Shown here one piece after another: positions 46,001-54,800 of a stretch of 64,000 bases of DNA. Origin of the DNA: Bacteroides propionicigenes (GTDB taxonomy: Bacteria > Bacteroidota > Bacteroidia > Bacteroidales > Bacteroidaceae); the NCBI RefSeq assembly GCF_018390535.1, contig NZ_JAHBBW010000005.1:248001-312000 (forward strand), written 5' to 3'. Both the position numbers and the translations under genes were made by a program. A model generated the notes under the pieces. The model was not told where the DNA came from and made no database searches. It was given only the letters and a program-made list of their open reading frames with translations. The stretch's first letter is position 1. Each line of letters begins with the position of its first letter.

Positions 46001-46365
46001 ATAGCTTGCACGGGAGTACCGAGCACCTTTACGCCGTATTGCTCAAAAATGCCCTTTTTGTAAAGCTCCACACCGCAGTTCAGCGCTGTCTGTCCGCCAA
46101 AAGCAAGCATAACGCCGTCGGGGCGTTCTTTCTCAATAACCTTCTCCACAAAGTAAGGGGTAACGGGCAGGAAGTAAATCTGGTCTGCCACACCTTCCGA
46201 AGTCTGCACCGTAGCAATGTTCGGGTTGATAAGGACGGTATGGATACCTTCTTCTTTCAATGCCTTGAGCGCCTGCGAACCGGAATAGTCAAACTCTCCC
46301 GCCTCACCGATTTTCAGTGCGCCGGAGCCAAGCAACAGGACTTTCTTTATATTATTTTCTTTCAT
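43042..46365 (-). CDS. carB: Carbamoyl-phosphate synthase large subunit, with an in-frame repeat insert
   Basis: The 1107-residue protein joins bicarbonate, ammonia from CarA and two ATP into carbamoyl phosphate for arginine and pyrimidines. It has two ATP-grasp halves (GSGALKIGEAGEFDYSGSQA; GSGAYRIGSSVEFDWCGVQA), the oligomerisation region and the allosteric domain (LFATGGSSKFLTENGVEN). Residues about 469-506 (SEAACHSTASCHSERSEES...VRNDIA) match no family sequence: they are the translation of a palindromic repeat. Known homologues are about 1070-1075 residues, close to this length minus the insert. It lies in the linker after TSKELHEY and should be tolerated. Confidence 0.95.
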   Translation of the reverse strand: MKENNIKKVLLLGSGALKIGEAGEFDYSGSQALKALKEEGIHTVLINPNIATVQTSEGVADQIYFLPVTPYFVEKVIEKERPDGVMLAFGGQTALNCGVELYKKGIFEQYGVKVLGTPVQAIIDTEDREIFVRKLDEIDVKTIQSEAVENAEDARRAAAELGYPVIVRAAYALGGLGSGFCDNEEELNVLVEKAFSFSPQVLVEKSLRGWKEVEYEVVRDRFDNCITVCNMENFDPLGIHTGESIVIAPSQTLSNTDYHKLRELAIRIIRHIGIVGECNVQYAYDPESEDYRVIEVNARLSRSSALASKATGYPLAFVAAKLGLGYGLFDLKNSVTKTTSAFFEPALDYVVCKIPRWDLGKFHGVDKELGSSMKSVGEVMAIGRTFEEAIQKGLRMIGQGMHGFVENKELVISDIDKALREPTDKRIFVISKAFRAGYTVDQVHELTKIDRWFLEKLMNIMNTSKELHEYSEAACHSTASCHSERSEESLPLARSKEQFLHFVRNDIAAQELLRKAKVQGFSDFQIARAFGLEKYMDSEEGILAIRALRKSMGILPVVKQIDTLAAEYPARTNYLYLTYSGIANDVHYLGDRKSIVVLGSGAYRIGSSVEFDWCGVQALNTIRKEGYRSVMINYNPETVSTDYDMCDRLYFDELTFERVMDILELENPHGVIVSTGGQIPNNLAMRLDAQNVPILGTSAKSIDNAEDRDKFSAMLDRIGVDQPEWRALTSLEDINAFVDKVGFPVLVRPSYVLSGAAMNVCSNQEELERFLQLAANVSKKHPVVVSQFIEHAKEVEMDAVAQNGEIIAYAISEHIEFAGVHSGDATIQFPPQKLYVETVRRIKRISREIARELNISGPFNIQYLAKDNDIKVIECNLRASRSFPFVSKVLKINFIELATKVMLGIPVQKPDKNLFDLDYVGIKASQFSFNRLQKADPVLGVDMASTGEVGCIGSDTSCAILKAMLSVGYRIPQKNILLSTGTPKQKVDMLSAARMLQKKGYKLFATGGSSKFLTENGVENTRVYWPSEPDMQPQALDMLHKKEIDMVVNIPKNLTAGELDNGYKIRRAAIDLNIPLITNARLASAFINAFCTMTPDDLAIKSWEEYK
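44848..44924. repeat. Palindromic repeat element inserted in frame within carB
   Basis: A 77-bp imperfect inverted repeat whose ends are GTCATTC and GAATGAC, with the inner arm GAAGAGATTCTTCGCTGCGC matching the core of the 11.1 and 58.0 kb elements. Read in the carB frame it gives CHSERSEES and similar residues. The sequence next to it repeats GAATGACAGG twice (44918-44945). It adds about 26-35 residues to CarB without breaking the frame. Confidence 0.85.
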
Positions 46366-46392
46366 TTGTCTAAATTTGATTATACCAACAAT

Positions 46393-46480
46393 CTGTTTTC
46401 AGCGGCATCCTAATCTTTTTTGATGTACATCAAACGAAGTTTTGACGTATATCAAACAAAATTTTGATGCCTGTCAAACC
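46393..46480. repeat. Periodic dyad array B (TTTGA...TCAAA, 4 x 22 bp)
   Basis: Four 22-bp units read from the carA stop: 46480-46459, 46458-46437, 46436-46415 (each with TTTGA, 6 nt, TCAAA) and a diverged 46414-46393. The array starts 1 nt after the carA stop and fills most of the 116-bp space before carB. No promoter box is visible here, so carB is presumably read through it. Confidence 0.87.
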
Positions 46481-46481
46481 A

Positions 46482-47639
46482 TTATAACAACTTCACGAAC
46501 TCATCGAACAGGAACTCCGTATCCGTCGGCCCGCTGGCAGCTTCGGGATGAAACTGTGCGGAGAACCAGGGATTGCGCTTATGGCGGATACCCTCGTTGG
46601 AGCCGTCATTCATATTGATGAAAAGCGGTTCCCAATCTTCTCCCAGCGTATTGTTGTCCACTGCATAGCCATGATTCTGCGAGGTGATGAAGCAACGCTC
46701 CGTACCCACCATGCGTACCGGCTGATTATGGCTGCGATGTCCGTATTTCAGCTTATATATCTTGGCTCCTCCGGCTTTGGAAAGTAACTGATTGCCCATA
46801 CAGATGCCGAAGATAGGCAGCTTTTCGTTCTTCATCGCCTTGCGGATATTCTGAACGGCGGCATCACAGGTATCGGGGTCGCCGGGCCCGTTGGAGATGA
46901 ACAGACCGTCAAATTCCAGTCCGTTGAAATCGTAATTCCAAGGAACGCGAATGACTTCCACATCCCGCTTCAGCAGGCAACGGATGATGTTGGTCTTGAC
47001 ACCGCAGTCCACAAGGACAACCTTCTTTAATGAAGAATGAGGAATGAGGAATGAAGAATGGGCTGCGCTACGGGTGGAAGTGCCGTCGGGCAGGTAATGG
47101 ATGATTTCCTTGCAGCTCACGCGGTCCACGTAGTTCACACCCTCATACACCGCTGCCGGCAATTCTTCATCCTTCCGCCCCAATTCTTCATTCTTAATTC
47201 TTAATTCTTCATTAAACTCTATTCTCCCCATCATCACTCCATGCTCGCGCAGTACTTTAGTCAATTCGCGGGTATCGATACCCGTAATGCCCGGCACTTG
47301 CTCACGCTTCAGCCAGTCGCCGAGACTTTCCACGGCATTCCAATGGCTGTAGTTTTCGGAATAATCACTTACGATAACGGCTTCGGCATGGATGTGTTCA
47401 CTCTCCATGAATGTAGCCAGCCCGTTTGGCTCGATGGTGAAAGGCGGCACACCATAGTTGCCCACCAACGGATAAGTGAGCGTCATCAACTGTCCGGCAT
47501 ACGAAGGGTCGGTCAGGCTTTCGGGATAACCCGACATGGCTGTGTTGAAGACCACCTCCCCCGCTACCGGCTTTTCATAGCCAAACGACTTGCCGCAGAA
47601 GCGGCTCCCGTCGTCAAGGATTAAAGTTACATTTCTCAT
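46482..47639 (-). CDS. carA: Carbamoyl-phosphate synthase small (glutaminase) subunit
   Basis: CarA releases ammonia from glutamine and channels it to CarB. The 385-residue protein has the N-terminal domain (FCGKSFGYEKPVAGEVVFNTAMSGYPESLTDPSYAGQ) and a class I amidotransferase domain with nucleophile Cys in IFGICMGNQLLS, plus His and Glu in AQFHPEAASGP. Two segments are translations of simple GAATGAAGAAT-type repeats: about residues 140-160 (NEELRIKNEELGRKDEELP) and 190-203 (AHSSFLIPHSSLKK). Both are in loops flanking CKEIIHYLPDG. The start is 2 bp after the purF stop. Confidence 0.95.
   Translation of the reverse strand: MRNVTLILDDGSRFCGKSFGYEKPVAGEVVFNTAMSGYPESLTDPSYAGQLMTLTYPLVGNYGVPPFTIEPNGLATFMESEHIHAEAVIVSDYSENYSHWNAVESLGDWLKREQVPGITGIDTRELTKVLREHGVMMGRIEFNEELRIKNEELGRKDEELPAAVYEGVNYVDRVSCKEIIHYLPDGTSTRSAAHSSFLIPHSSLKKVVLVDCGVKTNIIRCLLKRDVEVIRVPWNYDFNGLEFDGLFISNGPGDPDTCDAAVQNIRKAMKNEKLPIFGICMGNQLLSKAGGAKIYKLKYGHRSHNQPVRMVGTERCFITSQNHGYAVDNNTLGEDWEPLFINMNDGSNEGIRHKRNPWFSAQFHPEAASGPTDTEFLFDEFVKLL
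47029..47066. repeat. Simple-sequence insert in carA (first)
   Basis: The plus strand reads as tandem variants of TGAAGAATGAGGAATGA. In carA it encodes HSSFLIPHSSL, which looks unlike any CarA family segment, directly before the conserved KKVVLVDCGVKTN. The frame is kept. Confidence 0.65.
47160..47218. repeat. Simple-sequence insert in carA (second)
   Basis: Repeats of AATTCTTCATTCTTAATTC on the plus strand, read in carA as NEELRIKNEELGRKDEELP, a low-complexity acidic helix-like stretch after GRIEF. Relatives of this motif also occur at the end of dapF. Confidence 0.65.
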
Positions 47640-47641
47640 AT

Positions 47642-49525
47642 TCAGAATTGATATACTTGTTCTATATAATTAATAAATGCCGCATTCAGCAACTTCACAC
47701 CGCCCGGCGTAGGATAGTCACCGCTGAAGTACCAGTCGCCCCGATGCTGCGGACAGGCTTCATGCAGCCCCTCAAGAGGCTGGTATACAATCTGCACTTT
47801 CGCCTTCGTGCCTTTCGGAGTCAGGAGTTCCACCATTTTGGCGGAAATCTCTTCATCGGTAAAGGGAGCGTAGATTTCCTTTACGTAGTTCACCATCTGT
47901 TCCTTGGGCAGCCCCACTTGCTCTTTGGATTTGCGGTAGGCGGATGCAATGACATCGCGCATCTCACGTTCTTTCAGCAGCTCGATGGCGGCTTTGAAAG
48001 CAATGAATTCGCTCATCTTCGCCATGTCGATACCGTAATAGTCGGGATAGCGCACTTGCGGCGAGGAGCTTACGATTACAATCTTCTTCGGATTGAGGCG
48101 GTCGAGGATGCCGATAATGCTTTGTTTCAAGGTAGTGCCGCGCACAATGCTGTCGTCTATGATAACCAGATTGTCCACACCGGGCACAAGGCTGCCGTAA
48201 GTGATGTCGTACACATGGGCGGCAAGGTCATTACGGCTGTTGCCCTCGGCTATGAAAGTACGCAGCTTGATGTCTTTGATAGCTACCTTCTCGCTTCGTA
48301 TGCGGCGGGACAAGATACGCTCCAGTTCATCGTGGCTGGGGTTATGTCCCAAAGCGGCAATCTGCCGGACTTTCTCCTCGTTGAGGTAATCGTCCAGTCC
48401 TTGCAACATCCCATAGAAGGCTACTTCCGCCGTATTCGGAATGAAGGAAAAGACGGTATGGTCTATATCCTTATCAATGGCTTTCAAGATGTTAGGCACT
48501 AACTTCTCACCCAATAGTTTACGTTCCTTATAGATGTCTACGTCACTGCCGCGACTGAAATAGATACGCTCGAAAGAACAAGGTTTCACCTCACGCGGCT
48601 TATTGATTTGCACCGTACGGAGCTTACCGGCTTTGTTGATAAGGACGGCTTGTCCCGGTTGCAGCTCCTTGATGCTGTCGGCGGACACATTGAGCGCGGT
48701 CTGTATCACAGGGCGTTCGCTGGCAAGCACGGCTATTTCATCATCCTGATACCAGAATGCAGGGCGGATGCCCCACGGGTCGCGGACGGCGAATGTCTCA
48801 CCGCTCCCGGTAAGCCCGCACATCACATAGCCCCCGTCCCACTCTTTGCTCGAAGTGCGCAATACGTTGGCAAGGTCTATATGGTCTTCGATGTAGTGTG
48901 TGATGCCCATACCGGTCAGTCCTTCGGCTTCGGCAAGGTTGAAGAGGCGTTCCACTTCGCGGTCGAGCCGGTGTCCCACTTGTTCCAGCATGATATACGT
49001 ATCGGCATACTTGCGAGGATGCTGGCCGATAGCGGTGATACGTGCAAAGATTTCATCCACGTTCGTCATGTTGAAGTTGCCGCACAGGGCAAGGTTCTTG
49101 GCACGCCAGTTGTTTCTCCTGAGAAACGGATGCACGTACGAGATGCCCGACTTACCCGTGGTGGAATAACGCAGATGCCCCATATACACTTCTCCCGCAA
49201 AAGGAAGTACACGCTTTGCATAATCGGCATCGTGCAGTTGTTCTTTCGTCAGGTCTTTAAAGTTGCTTTGCACCGTGTCGAATATCTCGGTAATAGCTCC
49301 CGAACCGAGCGCCCGTTCGCGAAACATATACTCCTCTCCGGGATTCGCTTCCAGTTTCACGCAAGCCAGTCCGGCTCCTTCCTGTCCTCGGTTGTGCTGT
49401 TTCTCCATGAGAAGGTAGAGCTTGTTCAGCCCATACATCCATGTACCGTACTTTTCTTCGTAATACTCCAGCGGTTTCAGCAGGCGTATCATGGCAACGC
49501 CACATTCATGCTTCAGTTGTTCCAT
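47642..49525 (-). CDS. purF: Amidophosphoribosyltransferase, long Bacteroidetes form
   Basis: The 627-residue enzyme converts PRPP and glutamine to phosphoribosylamine, the first step of purine synthesis. The Ntn-hydrolase domain starts at an internal Cys8 (MEQLKHECGVAMIRLL), implying removal of a 7-residue propeptide, and has RGQEGAGLA and GHLRYSTTG. The PRTase domain has the PRPP loop VIIDDSIVRGTTLKQS near 440. Usual PurF proteins are about 470-505 residues; this one carries long insertions (around 120-190 and 340-420) and a C-terminal extension. It sits in the glmS-purF-carA-carB operon, 144 bp after glmS. Confidence 0.87.
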   Translation of the reverse strand: MEQLKHECGVAMIRLLKPLEYYEEKYGTWMYGLNKLYLLMEKQHNRGQEGAGLACVKLEANPGEEYMFRERALGSGAITEIFDTVQSNFKDLTKEQLHDADYAKRVLPFAGEVYMGHLRYSTTGKSGISYVHPFLRRNNWRAKNLALCGNFNMTNVDEIFARITAIGQHPRKYADTYIMLEQVGHRLDREVERLFNLAEAEGLTGMGITHYIEDHIDLANVLRTSSKEWDGGYVMCGLTGSGETFAVRDPWGIRPAFWYQDDEIAVLASERPVIQTALNVSADSIKELQPGQAVLINKAGKLRTVQINKPREVKPCSFERIYFSRGSDVDIYKERKLLGEKLVPNILKAIDKDIDHTVFSFIPNTAEVAFYGMLQGLDDYLNEEKVRQIAALGHNPSHDELERILSRRIRSEKVAIKDIKLRTFIAEGNSRNDLAAHVYDITYGSLVPGVDNLVIIDDSIVRGTTLKQSIIGILDRLNPKKIVIVSSSPQVRYPDYYGIDMAKMSEFIAFKAAIELLKEREMRDVIASAYRKSKEQVGLPKEQMVNYVKEIYAPFTDEEISAKMVELLTPKGTKAKVQIVYQPLEGLHEACPQHRGDWYFSGDYPTPGGVKLLNAAFINYIEQVYQF

Positions 49526-49556
49526 TTATATATTTACTAATGAGTAATTACTTCTT

Positions 49557-49666
49557 TTAAAAACGCATTATTTATGTTCTGAAAACACATCATCTGTCAG
49601 GGGCAAACGCATCATCTGTTTAGTACAAACGCATCATCTGTTTTACCCGTACACATCATCTGTTTC
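49557..49666. repeat. Periodic array C (AAAC...GTTT, 5 x 22 bp)
   Basis: Five 22-bp units read from the glmS stop: 49666-49645, 49644-49623, 49622-49601, 49600-49579, 49578-49557. The core is AAACAGATGATGYGTTT; the last unit is diverged. It begins 3 nt after the glmS stop codon and occupies most of the glmS-purF gap. Confidence 0.88.
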
Positions 49667-49669
49667 CGA

Positions 49670-51514
49670 TCATTCCACCGTTACCGACTTGGCAAGGTTA
49701 CGCGGTTGGTCTACATCCATACCTTTGCATACGGCTATGTGATATGCGAGCAACTGCAAGGGAACCGTAGTTATTAACGGGTCAAGGCACTCCATTGTTT
49801 CGGGAAGTTCGATACAAGTGTCGGCTATTTTACTGATAACCGTATCTCCCTTGGTGACAATCGCTATCACCCTGCCTTTGCGCGCTTTGATTTCCTGTAT
49901 ATTGCTCAGTACTTTTTCGTACAATCCGTTCTGTGTGGCAATGACCACTACCGGCATTTCCGCATCTATCAGCGCGATAGGTCCATGCTTCATTTCGGCG
50001 GCCGGATAGCCTTCCGCATGGATATACGAGATTTCTTTCAGCTTCAAAGCGCCTTCCAACGCTACGGGATAGCTGTAGCCGCGTCCCAGATAGATAAAAT
50101 TGTGTGCGTAGGTGAAGATTTTGGAAAGCTCCGCTATGCGGTCGTTCAGCTTCAGCACCTCTTTCATCTTTTCGGGAATCTGTCCGAGTTCCCTCACTAT
50201 GGCAAGGTATTGCTCCTTATCAATCGTACGCTTCTCCCGCGCAAGAGTCAATGCCAGCATAGTGAGCACAGTTACCTGACCCGTAAAGGCTTTGGTAGAC
50301 GCCACCCCTATTTCCGGTCCTACATGGATGTAAGACCCCGTATGCGTAGCGCGCGGAATACTCGAACCGATAGCATTACAGATGCCATATATAAATGCAC
50401 CGCGGCTTTTGGCAAGTTCCACGGCAGCCAGCGTATCGGCTGTCTCCCCGCTCTGCGAAATGGCAATCACCACATCATTGCCGTCAATCACCGGGTCCCG
50501 GTAACGGAACTCCGAAGCATACTCCACTTCCACCGGAATGCGGCAGAAACTCTCTATCAAATGTTTGCCTATGAGCGCGGCGTGCCAAGACGTGCCGCAG
50601 GCCACGATTACAAAACGTTTGGCAGCAAGCAGACGTTCCTTATAATCTATAATGGCGGAAAGCACCACGTTAGTACCCTCCAAATTAATGCGTCCGCGCA
50701 TACAGTCGCGAATACAATCGGGTTGCTCAAAAATCTCTTTCAACATGAAATGCGGATAACCTCCCTTCTCCAACTGACCGAGATTAAGCGCTACCGTCTT
50801 TACCTCGTGCGGACACTCCACATTCTTCAGATTCACCACTTTCAGTTTCTCCCCGCGACGGATAACGGCTATCTCTTCATCTTCCAGATAAACCACCTTG
50901 TCCGTATATTCCACAATCGGAGTGGCATCGGATGCCAAGAAGAACTCATCCTGCCCGATGCCCACCACCAACGGACTGCTTTTGCGCGCAGCGATAATCT
51001 CGTCTGGATTCTCCCTGTCGAGCACGGCAATGGCATATGCACCGATAACCTCCTGCAAAGCCAGTTGCACGGCAGTCAGCAAGTCGATGCGGTTTGTAAC
51101 CTGAATGTATTCTATGAGTTGTATCAGTACCTCGGTGTCGGTACTACTTTTAAAAGTATAGCCTTTGGCTTGGAGTTTGTCTTTAAGGACGGCGTAATTT
51201 TCAATGATGCCGTTGTGGATGAGAGCGAGTCTTTCGGAAGAGGAATAATGAGGATGGGCGTTAACGGAACAAGGTTCTCCATGTGTAGCCCAACGGGTAT
51301 GTGCAATGCCTATGCTACCGGAAATATCTTTTTGAGTGACGAAAGTTTCTAAATCCGAGACCTTTCCTTTCGTCTTGTACACGTTCAGTTGTCGGTCATC
51401 ACTGATTAATGCTACCCCTGCACTATCGTATCCGCGGTACTCCAACCGCTTCAAGCCTTTGATAAGAATGGGGTAGGCTTTCCTTTGACCTATATAGCCT
51501 ACTATTCCACACAT
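49670..51514 (-). CDS. glmS: Glutamine-fructose-6-phosphate aminotransferase
   Basis: GlmS makes glucosamine-6-phosphate, the entry to peptidoglycan and LPS amino sugars, using glutamine. The 614-residue protein has Cys2 as nucleophile (MCGIVGYIG), RRLEYRGYDSAGVAL-like core, HTRWATHGEP and two SIS domains (CGTSWHAALIGKHLIESF; AISQSGETADTLAAVE; LGRGYSYPVALEGALKLKEISYIHAEG). The C-terminus QPRNLAKSVTVE is canonical. First gene of the operon; a TATCTTTG box lies 27 bp before the ATG. No glmS ribozyme-like leader is apparent. Confidence 0.97.
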   Translation of the reverse strand: MCGIVGYIGQRKAYPILIKGLKRLEYRGYDSAGVALISDDRQLNVYKTKGKVSDLETFVTQKDISGSIGIAHTRWATHGEPCSVNAHPHYSSSERLALIHNGIIENYAVLKDKLQAKGYTFKSSTDTEVLIQLIEYIQVTNRIDLLTAVQLALQEVIGAYAIAVLDRENPDEIIAARKSSPLVVGIGQDEFFLASDATPIVEYTDKVVYLEDEEIAVIRRGEKLKVVNLKNVECPHEVKTVALNLGQLEKGGYPHFMLKEIFEQPDCIRDCMRGRINLEGTNVVLSAIIDYKERLLAAKRFVIVACGTSWHAALIGKHLIESFCRIPVEVEYASEFRYRDPVIDGNDVVIAISQSGETADTLAAVELAKSRGAFIYGICNAIGSSIPRATHTGSYIHVGPEIGVASTKAFTGQVTVLTMLALTLAREKRTIDKEQYLAIVRELGQIPEKMKEVLKLNDRIAELSKIFTYAHNFIYLGRGYSYPVALEGALKLKEISYIHAEGYPAAEMKHGPIALIDAEMPVVVIATQNGLYEKVLSNIQEIKARKGRVIAIVTKGDTVISKIADTCIELPETMECLDPLITTVPLQLLAYHIAVCKGMDVDQPRNLAKSVTVE

Positions 51515-51540
51515 AATATATCAGTATTTAATTTGCGCTG

Positions 51541-51548
51541 CAAAGATA
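51541..51548 (-). promoter_or_regulatory. -7 box of the glmS operon
   Basis: Minus-strand TATCTTTG, 27 bp before the glmS ATG. Confidence 0.55.
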
Positions 51549-51817
51549 TATATTATTGAGAACATAAAGTTAATATTTTCACTATTTATTTGTCAAAAGA
51601 GTAGAAAAAAGTTGTTTTATTATCAAAAAGACAAAGAAAACAATATTTTAAAAGCAAAAGGTAGAATTTATAATCTTAAAGCAAACTGGCGGAATCTGAT
51701 TTAAGATTAGAAGAAAACAAAGGGTATTTTCTATCAGATTATAACTTCAGTCTCCGGTATAAGTATTTAATAGGACACAAATCAAGGCATATCTGTATCA
51801 ATTTGAAATTAAATACA
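51549..51817. other. Intergenic region between glmS and gltB
   Basis: About 270 bp of AT-rich sequence between the two divergent promoters. I see no gene, riboswitch or repeat array. An 8-bp inverted pair (AATCTGAT, ATCAGATT, about 51695-51746) with a further AGAAAA/TTTTCT pair inside could fold into a long hairpin. Otherwise nothing stands out. Confidence 0.5.
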
Positions 51818-51825
51818 TATTTTTG
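51818..51825 (+). promoter_or_regulatory. -7 box of the gltB promoter
   Basis: TATTTTTG fits TAnnTTTG; the ATG follows 53 bp later. Confidence 0.5.
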
Positions 51826-51878
51826 CCAAACATTTTGATACAACAAATAGGTATTACACAAATTAAAGTAAACCAAAA

Positions 51879-54800
51879 ATGGAAAAGAAAGAGCTTTTTA
51901 ACAACGAAACAAAGGAACAACCCGCACAACGACAGCCCATGCAGTTGGGCCTGTACGATGCAGCCAATGAGCACGACGCTTGCGGTGTGGGAATGTTAGT
52001 GAACATCCATGGGGGTAAATCACACGAATTGGTTGAATCCGCATTGAAAGTATTGGAGAATATGCGTCATCGCGGAGCGGAAGGCGCCGACAACAAGACC
52101 GGAGACGGCGCCGGCATCATGTTGCAGATACCGCACGAGTTCATCCTGCTGCAAGGCATCCCCGTTCCCGAAAAAGGGAAATACGGAACAGGATTGCTTT
52201 TTCTTCCGAAAGATGAGAAAGACCGGGCAGCTATCCTGAGCATCATCATTGAAGAAATAGAGAAAGAAGGATTGACGCTGATGCACCTGCGCAATGTGCC
52301 TACCTGCCCCGAAATACTGGGTGAAGCCGCGCTTGCCAACGAACCCGACATCAAACAAATCTTCATCACCGGATTTACGGACAGCGAAACCGCCGACCGA
52401 CGTCTCTATATAATAAGGAAAAGAATAGAAAACAAAGTACGCAGATCGGATATAGCCGCACGGGAGGATTTCTATATCGTGTCGCTGTCTACGAAGAACA
52501 TCATCTATAAAGGTATGCTCTCTTCCCTACAACTGCGCAACTACTTCCCCGACCTGACAAACAACTACTTCACCAGCGGACTGGCTTTGGTGCACTCCCG
52601 TTTCAGCACCAACACCTTCCCTACGTGGGGACTGGCACAGCCGTTCCGTCTCTTGGCGCACAACGGTGAAATCAACACCATACGCGGCAACCGCGGCTGG
52701 ATGGAAGCGCGTGAAAGCGTCCTGTCCTCTCCCGCCCTTGGCGACATCAAAGAACTGCGTCCCATCATCCAGCCGAACATGAGCGACAGCGCCTCGCTGG
52801 ACAACGTACTGGAGTTCCTTGTCATGTCCGGCCTTAGCCTGCCGCATGCCATGGCAATGCTCGTGCCGGAATCCTTCAACGAAAAGAACCCTATCAGCGA
52901 AGACCTCAAGGCCTTCTACGAGTACCACTCTATCCTCATGGAACCTTGGGACGGACCTGCCGCGCTACTCTTCAGCGACGGACGCTATGCGGGCGGTATG
53001 TTGGACCGCAACGGCCTGCGTCCCGCACGCTACCTCATTACACACAACGACATCATGGTGGTGGCAAGTGAAGTCGGCGTTATGGACTTCGAACCGGGCG
53101 ACATCAAAGAGAAAGGCCGTCTCCAACCCGGCAAGATACTCCTGATAGACACCGAAAAAGGCGAGATATACTATGACGGCGAACTGAAAAAGCAACTTGC
53201 CGAAGCCAAGCCCTACCGCACTTGGCTCGCCAACAACCGCATCGAACTGAACGAACTGAAAAGCGGACGCAAAGTACCCCACAGCGTGGACAACTACAAC
53301 AGTATGCTGCGCACGTTCGGTTTCTCCAAAGAAGATGTCGAGAAAATCATCCTGCCCATGGCATCCAACGGCGCCGAACCTGTCAGCGCAATGGGTAACG
53401 ACACCCCGCTTGCCGTACTTTCCGACAAGCCGCAACTACTATACAATTACTTCCGCCAACAGTTTGCGCAAGTCACCAACCCGCCTATCGACCCTATCCG
53501 CGAAGAGTTGGTAATGTCTCTCACCGAGTACATCGGCGCAGTAGGCATGAACATACTGACGCCCAACGAAAGCCATTGCAAAATGGTACGGCTGAACCAC
53601 CCCATCCTGACAAATGCGCAATTGGATATTCTCTGCAACATCCGCTACAAAGGCTTCAAGACCGTAAAGCTGCCGATGCTGTTTGAAGTCTCCAAAGGAC
53701 GTGCCGGACTGCAGGAAGCGCTTGACCGCCTGTGCAAGGAAGCCGAAGCGTCCGTCACCGAAGGCGTGAACTACATTATACTGACCGACCGCAACGTAGA
53801 TGCCGTCCATGCCGCCATCCCCTCATTGCTTGCCGTATCGGCAGTGCACCACCACCTCATTTCGGTAGGAAAGCGCGTACAGACCGCATTGGTAGTGGAA
53901 AGCGGCGAGATACGCGAGGTGATGCACGCCGCACTGCTCCTCGGTTTCGGTGCAAGCGCACTGAACCCCTACATGGCATTTGCCGTACTGGACGAGCTCG
54001 TTGCCAAGAAAGAGATACAGCTGAACTATGCCACCGCAGAGAAGAATTACATAAAAGCCATCTGCAAAGGCCTGTTCAAGATTATGAGCAAAATGGGTAT
54101 CAGCACCATCCGTTCCTACCGGGGCGCAAAGATATTCGAGGCTGTAGGACTGAGTGAAGAACTGAGCAACGCCTACTTCGGCGGATTGAAATCGACTATC
54201 GGCGGCATCCGTCTGGATGAGGTGGCACGTGATGCCATCACTTTCCACGACGAAGGGGAAGCGATGAAGAAGGAAGAAGCGCGCATGAAGAATGGCGGCG
54301 GTGAAGCTCCCCTATTGCCAAACAAAGGACTGTACGCATACCGCAAGGACGGCGAAAAGCACGCTTGGAATCCGGAAACTATCAGTGCCCTGCAAATAGC
54401 CACCCGTCTGGGCAGCTACAAGAAGTTCAAAGAGTTTACCCGCTTGGTCGACGAGAAAGAAAGACCTATCTTCCTGCGCGACTTCCTCGACTTCCATCAC
54501 AGCCCCATTTCCATAGACAAGGTGGAGCCGGTGGAAAGCATTCTGAAACGTTTCGTTACGGGGGCCATGTCTTTCGGCGCCATCAGTCAGGAAGCGCATG
54601 AGGCAATGGCGGTTGCCATGAACAAGCTGCACGGGCGAAGCAATACGGGTGAAGGCGGTGAAGATGCCGCACGCTTCGGAACGGAAATGCGCAGCGCCAT
54701 CAAACAGGTGGCATCCGGACGCTTCGGGGTCACTACGGAATATCTGGTGAATGCCGACGAAATACAGATAAAAGTGGCACAAGGCGCCAAGCCGGGTGAA

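Noticed and set aside
45646..46413. Plus-strand ORF of 255 codons opposite carB
   Set aside because: Antisense to the first ATP-grasp domain of CarB; no independent support.
49985..51352. Long plus-strand ORF (455 codons) opposite glmS
   Set aside because: It is the antisense shadow of a well-supported glmS frame, with no recognisable domain and unlikely composition.
51515..51878. glmS ribozyme or other riboswitch upstream of glmS or gltB
   Set aside because: No ribozyme core or aptamer-like conserved helices could be recognised; the region is AT-rich with ordinary promoters.
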